From Opitutaceae bacterium (GTDB lineage: Bacteria > Verrucomicrobiota > Verrucomicrobiia > Opitutales > Opitutaceae): a stretch of DNA of 64,000 nucleotides. A program made the position numbers and the translations under genes. The notes below the pieces were generated by a model that searched no databases, was not told the origin of the DNA, and saw nothing but the letters and a program-made list of their open reading frames with translations. How positions within the stretch are numbered: position 1 is the stretch's first letter; every line of letters starts with the position of its first letter. The stretch is from NCBI GenBank assembly GCA_028280945.1, contig JANQKV010000013.1, positions 44,186 through 108,185 on the forward strand. The letters run 5' to 3'. Positions 1 to 9,898 of this stretch are shown piece by piece.

Positions 1-1422
1 GAGCCCCGGATCGACCTGGAGCGCCCGCGTAAAACTCTGAATGAGCAATCCTGCTCCCGCGAGCAATACGAGCGCCACCGCCACTTGGGTCACGACCAGA
101 GTGCTGCTTAGCAGCCGCACCCCGCGGCTGGAGGAGACGCCCCGTGAGCCCCTTGAGATCACGGCGGCCAGATTCGTGCGCAGCACGTGAATTACAGGTA
201 TCAGTCCGATAAATACGCCCGTCACGACTGCGAGACCGATAGCGAAGCCCATAACCTGCAGATCCAGCGTGGCGGACAGTGACTGAGGCATCATCTCCGC
301 TAGATAGTGATTGGTGATTCGGAGGGCAGCCCACGCGAGAGCGAGTCCCGATAAAGCGCCGGTAACCGTGAGCAGCAGGCTTTCGACCATGAGTTGGCGG
401 ATAATCGCTCCTCGGCTGGCTCCGAGAGCGGAACGGATGGCCAGTTCGGATTGGCGGGCGTTGGCGCGCACGAGGAGCAGATTGGCGACGTTGACGCAGC
501 CGATAAGGAGCACAAACACCACGCCTCCCTGCAGCATGACCAGGGTTGGTCGCACGGGATCGACTCTCTGCTCCTGCAAGCCGCCCACATTCATCGTCAT
601 CCCTGAGCGTTCCACGAACTGCTGAATTAGAGGCACTGCGCCGGCAACATGGGTTTGCTCCAGGGTTTTAGCCTCGGCGTCGGCCTGGCCGATACTGACC
701 CCGGGCTTGAGTCGGCCGAACAGGGAAAGATAGACGGCATAGCGACGCTGCGGATTCGCTTGTTCCTCACTCCATGTCATTGGCAGGACGTACTTCACGC
801 GGGCGTCAAAGGCCTCGAATTGCGGCGGAGCCACACCGATGACGGAATAGGTTTTATCATCAATCCGCACTTCTCGGCCCACTATGGTCGGATCCTCGGC
901 GAAGTCGGACTTCCAAAACGAGTGGGTCAGCACGATCACGTTGTCCGCACCCTCCGCATTTTGCTCCTTGGTAAAGAAATGACCCAAAAGCGGCTGCACC
1001 CGCAGCACCTGAAAGATCTCAGCGGTCGCCCTGGCCCCCGGTTGGCGGGTCACTCCAACCTCATCACCCAAAAGCATGTATCCGAATGACCAAAGCCCAA
1101 GGGTTTCGTAAGATGTCGCATTCTTCGAATAGTCGAGGTAGATGGGGACATTGGCCGGCATGTGGTGCAGACCGGCTTTTACCGCCGAGGAATATACCTC
1201 CACTATACGATCGGGTTCATGAAATGGCAGCGGCTTGAGCATCAACGCGTAAACGGTCGAGAATATCGCCGTCGTTGCGCCGATGCACAGGGCGAGGGTG
1301 ATCAGCGTGATCGCCGACATGCCCTTGGCTTTGCCCATGAGTCGACAGGCGTGACGAACATCGGTGCTTAAACCGGCGAGAAGGGAACCGAGTGCAGATG
1401 GGCGGGTATCGTCGGATGTCAT
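1..1422 (-). CDS. ABC transporter permease, ADOP/MacB-FtsX type (3' end missing)
   Basis: The gene is open at the left edge: 474 codons are readable from an ATG at 1422, with no stop in the window. After a short cytoplasmic N-terminus there is a first membrane helix (about residues 35-55), then a MacB-like periplasmic domain of about 200 residues, then the FtsX-type helices with the typical stretch NVANLLLVRANARQSEL and a following LGASRGAI motif. This is the architecture of duplicated orphan permeases of the ADOP family, which work with MacB-like ATPases in export or envelope remodelling. The second FtsX repeat must lie to the left. A full-length paralogue lies at 21024-23687. This copy lacks that paralogue's N-terminal extension and has no PadR gene beside it here. 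Confidence 0.85.
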   Translation of the reverse strand, partial: MTSDDTRPSALGSLLAGLSTDVRHACRLMGKAKGMSAITLITLALCIGATTAIFSTVYALMLKPLPFHEPDRIVEVYSSAVKAGLHHMPANVPIYLDYSKNATSYETLGLWSFGYMLLGDEVGVTRQPGARATAEIFQVLRVQPLLGHFFTKEQNAEGADNVIVLTHSFWKSDFAEDPTIVGREVRIDDKTYSVIGVAPPQFEAFDARVKYVLPMTWSEEQANPQRRYAVYLSLFGRLKPGVSIGQADAEAKTLEQTHVAGAVPLIQQFVERSGMTMNVGGLQEQRVDPVRPTLVMLQGGVVFVLLIGCVNVANLLLVRANARQSELAIRSALGASRGAIIRQLMVESLLLTVTGALSGLALAWAALRITNHYLAEMMPQSLSATLDLQVMGFAIGLAVVTGVFIGLIPVIHVLRTNLAAVISRGSRGVSSSRGVRLLSSTLVVTQVAVALVLLAGAGLLIQSFTRALQVDPGL

Positions 1423-1637
1423 GCCGGGTTGAAGACAGCACAAGTCTGGGAGTTATGCAGTCGAAAAAACCATTTTATTATCATGTAAGATGTTCAAAAA
1501 AAGAAACTTGCAAAATCAATCATCCTCATCATAGTGAGAGACTGATGGAGGGCGGCGAGATCCGGTTTTCGAAGGTTTTTTGGGCCGGACATTGGAGAGA
1601 TCTGTCCTTAACGGTATTTTGTCCGTAGGTCCCAAGG

Positions 1638-2144
1638 ATGAACCTGACCTTTGAACCAATGACCCGGGAACTTGCGGGGGAAATCGCCGCTTGGCGGTAT
1701 CCGGCTCCGTATCAGAGGTATGGTTACACTGATGATGATTCCCGGGAAACTGTCGCCCGCTTCGTTGATCCCCGGTACCGGTTCTTTGCCGGGTTGGAAG
1801 GGGGCGACCTGATCGCGTTTCGGTCGTTCGGCGAGGACGGGCAGGTACGGGGTGGCGACTATGCGGGCGATTTTCTTGATACCGGTGGTGGCCTGCGGCC
1901 GGATCTTACCGGTCGGGGTTTGGGCCCGGCAGTTATCACACAGGGTCTCGCGTTTGGACATGGCCGGTTTGGCACATGCCGATTTCGCGTGACGGTGGCC
2001 GACTTCAACCGGCGTGCGCTCAGAGCCTGCGAGAAAGTCGGTTTTCAGCCGATCCAGCACTTCCGTCGCGAATCAGACGGTGAACCTTTCACGGTGCTGG
2101 TCATCGACTTGGGGGCAGTGGCGCCACCGCGACGAACACGTTGA
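1638..2144 (+). CDS. GNAT family N-acetyltransferase
   Basis: This 168-residue protein is a complete single-domain GNAT fold enzyme that should transfer an acetyl group from acetyl-CoA to an amine; the substrate is unknown. The acetyl-CoA loop is seen as LTGRGLG (motif R-G-x-G, about residues 91-97). It is followed by the conserved C-terminal stretch VADFNRRALRACEKVGF, which matches the N-x-R-A-x-x-x-Y/C-E-x-x-GF signature of RimJ/RimL-like members. It starts with an ATG in a 215-bp intergenic region and is flanked by minus-strand genes, so it is probably monocistronic. Confidence 0.85.
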   Translation: MNLTFEPMTRELAGEIAAWRYPAPYQRYGYTDDDSRETVARFVDPRYRFFAGLEGGDLIAFRSFGEDGQVRGGDYAGDFLDTGGGLRPDLTGRGLGPAVITQGLAFGHGRFGTCRFRVTVADFNRRALRACEKVGFQPIQHFRRESDGEPFTVLVIDLGAVAPPRRTR

Positions 2145-2172
2145 CGGTTGCGTGATCGGAGCTGAGCCGCCG

Positions 2173-3834
2173 CTAATTTTTCGTTTCGTCGAGATAGGCC
2201 TGCACGGTGGCCTTCATTTCTTTGCGCAGGAGCAGGATGCCGAGCAGATTGGGCAGGGTCATCAGCACGATGGCAACCGCGGCCATGTTCCACACCAGCG
2301 TGGTGTCGGAAAACGCGGCGAAGAAGAAGCCGAGCACATAAACGATCCGGTAGTATTTCACTGCGCCTACGCCGAACAGGTAGACCATCGCCCGGTCGCC
2401 GTAGTAGCTCCAGGCGATGGCGGTCGAGAACGCAAAGAGCAGCAGGCCCACGGCAACGATCGTCCGGCCAAATTCCCCAAACAGGCCGCGCGCAAATGCC
2501 GCCGAGGTCAGCTCGGCTGAATGAATCAGAGACCGGCCGGTGATCTGCAGGTTGGGGCGAACGAAACTGCCTTCCCGAACCATCACTTCACCGGTGATCG
2601 GATCGCCTTGTGCGGATTTGATCAGAACGTCTTCGGCGACAGAACGGGAACTGAGCACCGTCACCGGAGTGTCGGCGGCGAGGCGGCCGGCGGTGAGTTG
2701 CAGCGGGCCGGTGTAGGCGCTCACCGGGGATTCGCCGGTGGCATTGAGGTGATGGAACAGGGCCTGCTGGTTGGCGGGGTCAGAATCGCTCCACGTGCCG
2801 GCCACGACTTCGATGTCGGCGGCCTGGAATTCGTTGGGCAGCTTCTCGGTCCATACGCCGGAAGAAAGGATGACCAGGCCGGTGAGCGTGCAGATGCAGA
2901 TGGTGTCGATGAACGGCTCAAGGATGGCGACCATGCCTTCGGAAACGGGCTCGTTGGAGCGGGCGGCGGCGTGGGCGATCGGGGCGGACCCTTGGCCGGC
3001 TTCGTTGGAAAACAGGCCGCGGTTGACCCCGCGATTGAACGCAAAAGCGAAGGACGCGCCAAGGAATCCGCCAACCGCGGCGCTGCCGGTGAAGGCGGTT
3101 TCAAACACCATGAGGAAAGACGGGATCACGTTGTCCCAATGGGTGAGAATCACGCCCAACGCTCCGACGAAATACAGCACGGCCATAAAGGGCACAATGC
3201 GGGCGGTGACCGCGGCGATGCGCTTGATGCCGCCGATAATCACCAGGCCGAGCAGGACGGAGAGGACGGCGCCCGTAATGATGGGTTCAATCCCGAAGGC
3301 CGCATCCATGGCCTGGGCAATGTTGTTGACCTGGGGCAGGTTGCCGGTGCCGAACGAGCTGATGATCGTGGCCACCGCAAAGATGACCGCCAGCCACTTC
3401 AGGTTGAGGCCGCGGTCCATGAAATACATGGGTCCTCCGGCCATGGTGCCATCCAGGGTGCGGACCCGGTATTTGTGCGACAGCGTGACCTCAACAAACT
3501 TGGTTGTCATACCGAAGAAGGCGGTGGCCCACATCCAGAACAGCGCGGCGGGACCACCGAGATAGATGGCAAAGGCGACGCCGCCAATGTTACCGGTGCC
3601 AACCGTGCCGGAGAGGGCGGTGGCGAGGGCTTGGAAGTGGCTGGTATCGCCCGGCATGCCACGCTTGTCCTCCTTGCCGCGAACAATCCGTACAGCGCGG
3701 CCGAAGTGGCGAATCTGGGGGAAACCGAGATACACGGTGAAGAACAGGCCCGTGCCGAGCAGCACGTAGGGAAACCAGAAGGCGCCGCCGAGCAGTCCGT
3801 CGAGTTTGAGCAAGAGGTCGTTGAGAAAGTTCAT
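2173..3834 (-). CDS. Sodium:alanine/glycine symporter (AGCS family)
   Basis: A 553-residue polytopic membrane protein that should import alanine or glycine with sodium. AGCS signatures are clear: [14 protein letters not shown] (about residues 74-87) and [15 protein letters not shown] (about 275-290), plus the C-terminal [13 protein letters not shown] stretch. It is longer than the usual 450-490 residues because of an acidic, soluble-looking insert at about residues 330-430, placed just after an ILSSGVW helix end. It lies 112 bp downstream of a nucleoside hydrolase on the same strand, so co-transcription is possible. The AGCS assignment is secure; the exact amino acid is not. Confidence 0.93.
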   Translation of the reverse strand: MNFLNDLLLKLDGLLGGAFWFPYVLLGTGLFFTVYLGFPQIRHFGRAVRIVRGKEDKRGMPGDTSHFQALATALSGTVGTGNIGGVAFAIYLGGPAALFWMWATAFFGMTTKFVEVTLSHKYRVRTLDGTMAGGPMYFMDRGLNLKWLAVIFAVATIISSFGTGNLPQVNNIAQAMDAAFGIEPIITGAVLSVLLGLVIIGGIKRIAAVTARIVPFMAVLYFVGALGVILTHWDNVIPSFLMVFETAFTGSAAVGGFLGASFAFAFNRGVNRGLFSNEAGQGSAPIAHAAARSNEPVSEGMVAILEPFIDTICICTLTGLVILSSGVWTEKLPNEFQAADIEVVAGTWSDSDPANQQALFHHLNATGESPVSAYTGPLQLTAGRLAADTPVTVLSSRSVAEDVLIKSAQGDPITGEVMVREGSFVRPNLQITGRSLIHSAELTSAAFARGLFGEFGRTIVAVGLLLFAFSTAIAWSYYGDRAMVYLFGVGAVKYYRIVYVLGFFFAAFSDTTLVWNMAAVAIVLMTLPNLLGILLLRKEMKATVQAYLDETKN

Positions 3835-3946
3835 GGGGTTGGGGCGAATCGCCTCAGGAGTGTTCGTGCAGAAAGTGTGCCGACAGATCGCGGGTGGCGA
3901 TTCCGATTATGGCGGTCACGTGACCGGGCCGGGGAGTCAGGCACGA

Positions 3947-4879
3947 TCAGCCGAGTTGCGGTTTGATCTCGCCGCGGGCGAAGGCGCTGAGTTTGGCGAA
4001 GAGGTCACGGAAAACCGGATCGCGGCGGAGCTGCACGGCTTCCATGATGTCGGCTCCGTCTGAGTTCGGTTGCCACACACCATCATCACCGAGTCGCGGA
4101 CGTGGTCCGTGCCGCACTTCGACAATCCCCGGGTTGATCAACCAGGCGAACGGTGCGAGGTCCCAGATGGTCTTGGACGAAGCCATCGCGGTCAGATCGG
4201 TATTTTCGTAGTCGCGGAAGATTTGGAAGAGGTAGTCGCCGAGTGGACCTTGACCGGCCACGTAGCGCTCCATTTCCGGCAGGGTGGTTTTCAGGGCTTC
4301 GGCCACGAGCGCACAGGGAAACCAGCCCATCGGCAGCGACGAATCCATGATGAAACGGACGGCGGCCTGGTCGCCGCCGAGATTAAACTCGTGGTTGTGC
4401 GGCCAATGCGAGGGATGACCACCGAGCCAAAACAGCACCACCCGTTCGGCGAGGTCCGGACGCTGGCGCAGTGCCTCCGCAACATTGGTGATCGCGCCGA
4501 CGGCGATCACGATCAACGGTCTCGAGGCGGTGTGGGATGCGGCCAGCGCGATGAGGTTGTCGACACTGGGGTTGGGCTCCTCGTCGGAGCCGGCGTTGAA
4601 GCGTGATTTGGCCCCGCGGTGCACCTTGTCGCCGGGTTCGATACCCAGCAGGTCGAGCAGCCGGAGGAGCTCCTCGTAGCTGCGTTCCATGCCTTCGCCG
4701 AAGGTGGCGGCACGTTGATTTTGAAAGGGCGCGGCGTGCAGGGCACGGACGCGAAATCGTTCCGGCGAGAGCAACGCCCAGACGACGGCGAATTGATCGT
4801 CGATCTCATTAAACGCGTCCGTATCGATGACGATGTCGAGGCGCAAATCGGTGGCGGCAATCTCGGCGAGGGACTCCAT
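3947..4879 (-). CDS. Nucleoside hydrolase (IUNH family)
   Basis: A 310-residue hydrolase that should cleave the N-glycosidic bond of ribonucleosides to free base and ribose. The calcium-binding signature DTDAFNEIDD is at residues 19-28, followed by the usual Rossmann-like open sheet and a LIVIAVGAITNVAEAL stretch. I chose the ATG at 4879. A longer reading begins with TTG at 4927, but that codon lies within 8 bases of a strong terminator hairpin (4935-4966), so it would barely fit on a transcript starting after the hairpin. The next gene on the strand is the AGCS symporter, suggesting a salvage and uptake unit. Confidence 0.88.
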   Translation of the reverse strand: MESLAEIAATDLRLDIVIDTDAFNEIDDQFAVVWALLSPERFRVRALHAAPFQNQRAATFGEGMERSYEELLRLLDLLGIEPGDKVHRGAKSRFNAGSDEEPNPSVDNLIALAASHTASRPLIVIAVGAITNVAEALRQRPDLAERVVLFWLGGHPSHWPHNHEFNLGGDQAAVRFIMDSSLPMGWFPCALVAEALKTTLPEMERYVAGQGPLGDYLFQIFRDYENTDLTAMASSKTIWDLAPFAWLINPGIVEVRHGPRPRLGDDGVWQPNSDGADIMEAVQLRRDPVFRDLFAKLSAFARGEIKPQLG

Positions 4880-4930
4880 GGGGCCACGTTGGATGTCGCG
4901 ACGCGTGGAGGCAATCCACCACTCCAAACG

Positions 4931-4966
4931 AAAACCCGGCCGGAATCACTGCGAGTTCCGGCCGGG
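4931..4966 (-). terminator. Intrinsic terminator of the small membrane protein gene
   Basis: Perfect 11-bp inverted arms (4935-4945 and 4956-4966, core CCGGCCGG) enclose a 10-base loop. Read on the minus strand the hairpin is followed at once by TTTTCGTTT. It lies 54 bp after the stop of the gene at 5021-5263 and upstream of the nucleoside hydrolase, so it separates the two transcription units. Confidence 0.8.
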
Positions 4967-5020
4967 AGTGAACGACTGGCTTGGCCAGTGAAGAAATGAT
5001 GCGGGAGACCCCGCTGAACC

Positions 5021-5263
5021 TCAGGCGGCGAGGGGGTGGGCTTCGGAGATCGCCTTGACGGCGGAGATTGCGGGGGCTGCGGCAGCCGGGACCCGGACCT
5101 TGGCTTCATAACCGACCTGGTGGCTGTTGTCGTAGTCGAGGGTCAACATGGCGATGATGCTCAAGGCGGTCATGATGCTGAAGGCGCCGACGCCGCTCAG
5201 GCCAACGAAGGTGAAGAAGGGAACCGCGGCGGCGGTGGCGAAGAGGATGAGGGAAGTTTTCAT
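5021..5263 (-). CDS. Small hydrophobic membrane protein, unknown function
   Basis: An 80-residue protein with two hydrophobic stretches (about residues 4-20 and 24-42) and then a short soluble tail rich in Ala and Val that includes a YDNSHQVGYEAKVRV segment. No family was recognised. The reading frame is supported by its own strong terminator 54 bp downstream and by an ATG that opens a plausible membrane segment. It is divergent from the lipoprotein gene at 5438. Confidence 0.6.
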   Translation of the reverse strand: MKTSLILFATAAAVPFFTFVGLSGVGAFSIMTALSIIAMLTLDYDNSHQVGYEAKVRVPAAAAPAISAVKAISEAHPLAA

Positions 5264-5437
5264 GATGTTTGTTTTTTAAGGTGTGAAACTGATAAGTGGG
5301 TTGATGTCGGTATCACCCGTGGGTTGTTCGAGAAGTTGCAGAAATCGAAAAAAGATTTTGCCGGCCTCGGAGATGTGGAGCCTCGAAAGAGCAGGAATGG
5401 GTTGAGGCTTCGGGGTTCGGATGCTGGTCTTCACGCC

Positions 5438-6001
5438 ATGAAAAACTCCGTCGCCTGGGCTCTGATTCCGGCGCTGCTTGCCCTCGCAGGATGCAGTGCA
5501 CCGACGAAGATTTTTTCTGAATCGGCCGAGGGTTTGGATGTTACGGGTTACCAGACCTTTTACTTTGTGCCCCTGCCTTCGAATCCCGGGCCTGAGGTGA
5601 AGCATGCGGAATTGGTCAAACGGTTGGCTCCGCTCGTCCAAACCCAGGTGCGCGACGTGATGTTGGCCAAAGGGTTTTCCCCGGCCACATCGGCCGAGTC
5701 GGCCGACCTCGTCGTGCTCATGCATGGTGACCTGACGCCGAAATCTACCGTCCTCATTGACCAGAGCTTCCGTCCCAATCCGTTCGCGGAGGCTCCGATT
5801 GGGCGGCATACTCCGGGAGTCGTGCATCGTGATGACTACCACGAAGGTCGACTCATTGTGGAGGTCCACGATGTGGCGGCCGATCGCATGGTCTGGGTTG
5901 CTTGGTTGGAACGTCGGGTCGATAAGGGCGAAACTCTCGATAGCACACGTATCGCCACGAATGTTGGCCGGTTACTGCAAAGGCTTCCCGGCCGGGAGTA
6001 A
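5438..6001 (+). CDS. DUF4136 family lipoprotein
   Basis: A 187-residue protein with a lipoprotein signal ending in the lipobox LALAGC (Cys about residue 18). The frame stays open further upstream to 5036, but only this ATG puts the signal peptide at the N-terminus. The mature part matches the DUF4136 layout: a YQTFYFVP strand near the start, a helix with ALVKRLAPLVQTQVRDVMLAKGF-like spacing, then ESADLVVLMHG and a final MVWVAW strand. DUF4136 proteins are periplasm-facing lipoproteins of unknown function. Confidence 0.8.
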   Translation: MKNSVAWALIPALLALAGCSAPTKIFSESAEGLDVTGYQTFYFVPLPSNPGPEVKHAELVKRLAPLVQTQVRDVMLAKGFSPATSAESADLVVLMHGDLTPKSTVLIDQSFRPNPFAEAPIGRHTPGVVHRDDYHEGRLIVEVHDVAADRMVWVAWLERRVDKGETLDSTRIATNVGRLLQRLPGRE

Positions 6002-6082
6002 ACCGGCCGGGCTGCGCAACGAGTTGGTGACACCGGCCGCTCGGCGTTGACGCAGCCGGGGCTTGAGCGGAGACAGGCTGCC

Positions 6083-6898
6083 ATGAGAGTGGCAAACTAC
6101 GCGGGTATCCTTGGGGGTATCTTGAGTGCGATTGGATCAGCGGCGGAAATCGCGAGTTGGAGAATTGTCGAAGAGGCGCGATTCGAAGCCTCGGAGGCTC
6201 GCCAAGGTGTCGCCGTCGATGCCGACCATCTCTACGTCATCGGGAACCGTACGATCGGAAAATACGACAAGCGCACGTTTGAGAAGGTGGGCCAATGGAC
6301 AGATGAGGAGGAGGGGCCGATTATTCACTTCAACGCGGGTTTTGTTCAGGACGGGGTGTTGGTCGTGGCCCACTCCAACTATCCCGAGGTGCCGATGACG
6401 GGATCGGTGGAGTGGTTCGACGCCCCAAGCCTCACGCCGATTCGCACGCACTCTTTTGGACAATACTTTGGGTCACTCACCTGGGTGTTGCGGCGGGGCG
6501 ATGCGTGGTTCGCGTGTTTTGCCCATTACAGCAATCGCGCGGCCGAACCCAGCCGGGACCCAACCTGGACCAATCTCGTGCGCTTCGACGACCAGTGGCG
6601 GCGGACGGGCGGGTGGGTTTTCCCGTCCGCACTCTTCGCTCACATCGGCGGCGACTACACTTTGTCGGGCGGGGCCTTCGGGCCGAAGGGTTACCTTTAT
6701 GTGACGGGTCACGATGACCAGGAGCTTCATGTGCTTCGGTTTCCTGAAATGGGATCAGTCATGGAGTGGGTCGGCACTCTGGAGATTCCCATGGAGGGCC
6801 AGGCCTTTGCCTGGGACCCAGATGGATCGGGCCGGCTTTACGGGATTATCAAACGCACGCGGGAAGTTGTAGTTACAAGACTGATACAAGATCGCTAA
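6083..6898 (+). CDS. Secreted beta-propeller-like protein, unknown function
   Basis: A 271-residue protein with an N-terminal signal peptide (about residues 1-22). The rest is a run of short beta-rich repeats with GVAVDADHLYVIGNRTI and GPKGYLYVTGHDDQELHVLRF-type strands, as in NHL-like or quinoprotein-like propellers. No catalytic residues were recognised. I chose the ATG at 6083 because it places the signal peptide first; an in-frame TTG lies 36 bases upstream. It lies 81 bp after the DUF4136 gene on the same strand and may be co-transcribed with it. Confidence 0.65.
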   Translation: MRVANYAGILGGILSAIGSAAEIASWRIVEEARFEASEARQGVAVDADHLYVIGNRTIGKYDKRTFEKVGQWTDEEEGPIIHFNAGFVQDGVLVVAHSNYPEVPMTGSVEWFDAPSLTPIRTHSFGQYFGSLTWVLRRGDAWFACFAHYSNRAAEPSRDPTWTNLVRFDDQWRRTGGWVFPSALFAHIGGDYTLSGGAFGPKGYLYVTGHDDQELHVLRFPEMGSVMEWVGTLEIPMEGQAFAWDPDGSGRLYGIIKRTREVVVTRLIQDR

Positions 6899-6979
6899 CG
6901 GATCGTCGATTGATTGAAATTTCACTGTAACCGGATGGTCATTTATCTGCCAAAAAGGTGTCATCGATGCGGCGAACGA

Positions 6980-7068
6980 GTGACATGAGTGACGTGTTCG
7001 TGACGGGTCGGATCGAGGTTTGACCGGGCAATAAGGCGAGGCCCAAACGGGAGCTGAACCGAGCTCCC
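6980..7068 (+). promoter_or_regulatory. Leader of the TonB receptor gene: GTGAC repeats and start-proximal hairpin
   Basis: Three GTGAC units lie at 6980, 6989 and 7000; the last two have an 11-bp period. Just before the ATG at 7070 there is a 7-bp perfect hairpin (GGGAGCT at 7049-7055, AGCTCCC at 7062-7068) that ends one base from the start codon. The 11-bp period resembles direct half-sites of response regulators such as PhoB, and the hairpin could limit ribosome access. Both roles are inference. Confidence 0.25.
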
Positions 7069-7069
7069 T

Positions 7070-9898
7070 ATGAAAACTCCTTCTTCATTTCTCGCACGCT
7101 CACGACGTGCCTTCGGTTGCCTTTTGGGCGGCCTGTTTGGGATGGTTTCCATCGCGAATGCTGAGTCCCTTTCCGGACAGGTGCGTGATGCCAACAACAA
7201 CAGTTTCCTGAACGGTGCGGTCGTGTCCGTCGAAGGCACCGGCCGCACGACCACAACGGACCGGGAGGGTCGTTACCGCATCCGCGATCTTGTTCCCGGC
7301 ACCTACGAGGTGCGGGTGAACTACCTGGGTTACGATGCGGTGACCCAGACCGTCACGATTGCGGACGGATCCAATGCGATGTTAAATTTTGCGGCCGGCG
7401 CGGAGGTGTTGGAGATGTCCGCCTTTGTTGTGGAGGGCCTGCGCGAAGGCCAGGCGCGGGCGCTGCAACAGAAGATGGCGGCGGTCAATGTGATCGACGT
7501 CGTGTCGGCGGACTCGCTCGGCAAACTGCCCGATGGCAATGCGGCCGAGGCACTCCGCCGCGTGCCGGGTATCTCGGTGCAAATCGACCAGGACGAGGGT
7601 CGCTACGTGGTGGTGCGGGGCATCGACTCCTCGCTCAACAACGTTACGCTCAACGGCTTGAGCATCGGCACACCTTCCGAGCAGGGCAACCGCGGCATCG
7701 CCCTCGACTCGGTGCCGGCGGATTTGATCTCCAGCCTTGAGGTGATCAAGGCGGTCACCCCGGACATGGACGGCAACGCGATTGGCGGTTCGGTCAACAT
7801 CGTGACCCAGAGCGCTTTTGATCGTCCCGAGGGATTTGCCATCGGCACGGTGGCCGGTTTCTACGACAGCTTCAGCGAGAAGACCACCCCCAACGGCAGC
7901 ATCTCCGTCGGCCGGGTGTTGGATTCCGACGGACGCTGGGGCATCGTCGCGGGCGTCAGTTATTCGCTCAAGGACTTCAAGTCGCAGACGATCAACCAAC
8001 GTGCCTGGGCCCAGCGGAATGGCTTTTGGCTGCCGCTTCGCCAGCAGCCCTACGACTACGCCATCGAGCGTGAACGCATCGGAGCCAACGTTGCCCTGCA
8101 GTTCCGACCGAACCTGGATCACGAGCTCGCCCTGCGCATCAACCACAACGAGTTCTCCGACAGCGAGGACCGCCAGAGCAACCGCTACGAATACGCCCGC
8201 GGCACCCTCAGCAACCAGACTGCCACGAGCGGCGAGTACAGCGGCGGCCGCGCCAATCGCCAGTTCCGCGACTACGAGCAGACCGGCACCATCGACGCCA
8301 TCTCGCTCGAGGGCACCCACCGTTTCGCCAACGACTTCGAGTTGGCCTGGCAGGCCGGCATCAGCGAGGGCGAGCGCGATGTGGGCAAACGCAACGACTG
8401 GGAGTTCCGCTCCGGTGGCAGCGCCTTCCCCAACTCCTATGTGATCGGCCCGGATCTCGTCACCATCACGCCGGACGACCCGGCGGCCTACCACGATCCG
8501 AGCAACTATCCGCTCCGCCGCATCCGATTCCGCACCGATATTGAGCAGGAGGATGTTGGATCGTTCCAGGCGGACCTTGAGAAGGCTTTCTCCTTCGCCG
8601 GCCGCGAAAGTCGCTGGAAAATCGGTGGCAAGTTCGTCACCCGCGACAAGGAGGATGACCGTGAGAACCGGAACTATTCCCCGGACAACGGCGGCTTTAC
8701 GCTCGGCGAGACCGGGCTGGCCGGACCGGAAATCGAAAACTACTTCGACGGCTTTCTCCGCTACGGGCCGACGCTCGACGTGCCTGCGATCGAGGCCTTC
8801 TTTGCTGCCAACCCGACTCTCACTGAGTTCGAGCCCCTCGATTCGTTGGAAGATTCCTTGGCGAGCGACTTCGAGGCTTCGGAAGACGTGCTCGCAGGCT
8901 ACGCCATGGCCGAGCTGATGGTTGCCGAAAACATCACCATGCTGGCAGGGGTGCGCGTTGAATATACCGACGCCAACTACGCCGCCAACGAGTTGTTCTT
9001 CAACGACGGTGACTTCGAGGGCGAATTTCGCCGTGTGACGGGAAGCTCCGATTACACCAACGTGCTGCCTGGCCTGCATCTGGTGTGGCGTCCGGAAGCC
9101 AACCTCGCCGTGCGGTTCGCCTGGACCAGCACCATCGGCCGTCCCAACTACGCTGACCTCGCCCCGCGTCGCGAACTTGATGCGGTGGAGGACCCGGTGG
9201 GTGAATTTGTGGGCGGCCTGAGCACGGGTAATCCCGAGCTTGATCCCTTCGAGTCGATGAACTTCGACCTGTCGGTGGAATATTACCTGGCCAACGCCGG
9301 CATCGTTTCCGCCGGGGTGTTCCACAAGGAAATCGATAATCCGATCTACAACCGCAGCATCCTGCAGGAGAACGTGACGATTGACGGTCGCTTCTACCGG
9401 CAGTTGTCGGTTTCCACCCCGTCCAACGCTGACAAGGGCGAGGTCACAGGGGTGGAGCTCAACTACAGCCAGCCCTTCACTTTTCTGCCCACGCCGTTTG
9501 ATGGCTTGGGCACGAGCATGAACTTCACCTTCGTCGATTCGTCCGCGACGTTGTTCACGCGTGATGACGAGCTGCCGTTCTTCGGCCAGGCCGATTCCAT
9601 TGCCAATGTTTCCCTCTACTACGAGAAATACGGCTGGGAGGCCCGCGTGGGTTATTCGATGACGGACGATTTCCTCCGCAGTGTGGGTGGCTCCGCCGAC
9701 ACCGACACATTTGTGCGCAAGCGCAACGTGATCGATGCCAAGGTCAGCTACCGCATCAACGAACGCTATCGCATCTTTGCGGAGTTCCTCAATCTCGACA
9801 GCGAGCCCCTGCGTGAGTTCACCGGCGTGCCGGCGCGGGAGAACGATTTTGAGATCTACGATTGGAAGGCGAAGTTCGGCATCACCTTCAACCTCTGA
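7070..9898 (+). CDS. TonB-dependent outer-membrane receptor with carboxypeptidase-regulatory-like domain
   Basis: A 942-residue outer-membrane transporter. The signal peptide ends near Ala31. A carboxypeptidase-D regulatory-like beta-sandwich follows (about 33-105, with GRYRIRDLVPGTYEVRVNYLGY), then the plug (about 125-250, with DSLGKLPDGNAAEALRRVPG and a VVRGI strand), and a 22-strand barrel to the C-terminus, which ends in FNL. The plug signature is that of the TonB-Xanth-Caul type, which often imports oligosaccharides or other bulky ligands. The stop codon overlaps the start of the PhoD-like gene (TGATG), so the two are translationally coupled and the ligand may be a phosphate ester. Confidence 0.93.
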   Translation: MKTPSSFLARSRRAFGCLLGGLFGMVSIANAESLSGQVRDANNNSFLNGAVVSVEGTGRTTTTDREGRYRIRDLVPGTYEVRVNYLGYDAVTQTVTIADGSNAMLNFAAGAEVLEMSAFVVEGLREGQARALQQKMAAVNVIDVVSADSLGKLPDGNAAEALRRVPGISVQIDQDEGRYVVVRGIDSSLNNVTLNGLSIGTPSEQGNRGIALDSVPADLISSLEVIKAVTPDMDGNAIGGSVNIVTQSAFDRPEGFAIGTVAGFYDSFSEKTTPNGSISVGRVLDSDGRWGIVAGVSYSLKDFKSQTINQRAWAQRNGFWLPLRQQPYDYAIERERIGANVALQFRPNLDHELALRINHNEFSDSEDRQSNRYEYARGTLSNQTATSGEYSGGRANRQFRDYEQTGTIDAISLEGTHRFANDFELAWQAGISEGERDVGKRNDWEFRSGGSAFPNSYVIGPDLVTITPDDPAAYHDPSNYPLRRIRFRTDIEQEDVGSFQADLEKAFSFAGRESRWKIGGKFVTRDKEDDRENRNYSPDNGGFTLGETGLAGPEIENYFDGFLRYGPTLDVPAIEAFFAANPTLTEFEPLDSLEDSLASDFEASEDVLAGYAMAELMVAENITMLAGVRVEYTDANYAANELFFNDGDFEGEFRRVTGSSDYTNVLPGLHLVWRPEANLAVRFAWTSTIGRPNYADLAPRRELDAVEDPVGEFVGGLSTGNPELDPFESMNFDLSVEYYLANAGIVSAGVFHKEIDNPIYNRSILQENVTIDGRFYRQLSVSTPSNADKGEVTGVELNYSQPFTFLPTPFDGLGTSMNFTFVDSSATLFTRDDELPFFGQADSIANVSLYYEKYGWEARVGYSMTDDFLRSVGGSADTDTFVRKRNVIDAKVSYRINERYRIFAEFLNLDSEPLREFTGVPARENDFEIYDWKAKFGITFNL

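Noticed and set aside
4925..4927. TTG start for the nucleoside hydrolase
   Set aside because: It lies directly against the terminator hairpin at 4935-4966; the ATG at 4879 leaves room for a promoter and keeps the complete domain.
5987..6062. Terminator hairpin after the DUF4136 gene
   Set aside because: CCGGCCGGG occurs twice and CGCAGCC/GGCTGCG can pair, but the stems are imperfect and there is no U-tract.
7382..9325. A 1.9-kb open frame on the minus strand
   Set aside because: Antisense to the TonB receptor, which has full family motifs; the translated product is His- and Val-rich without any fold signature.
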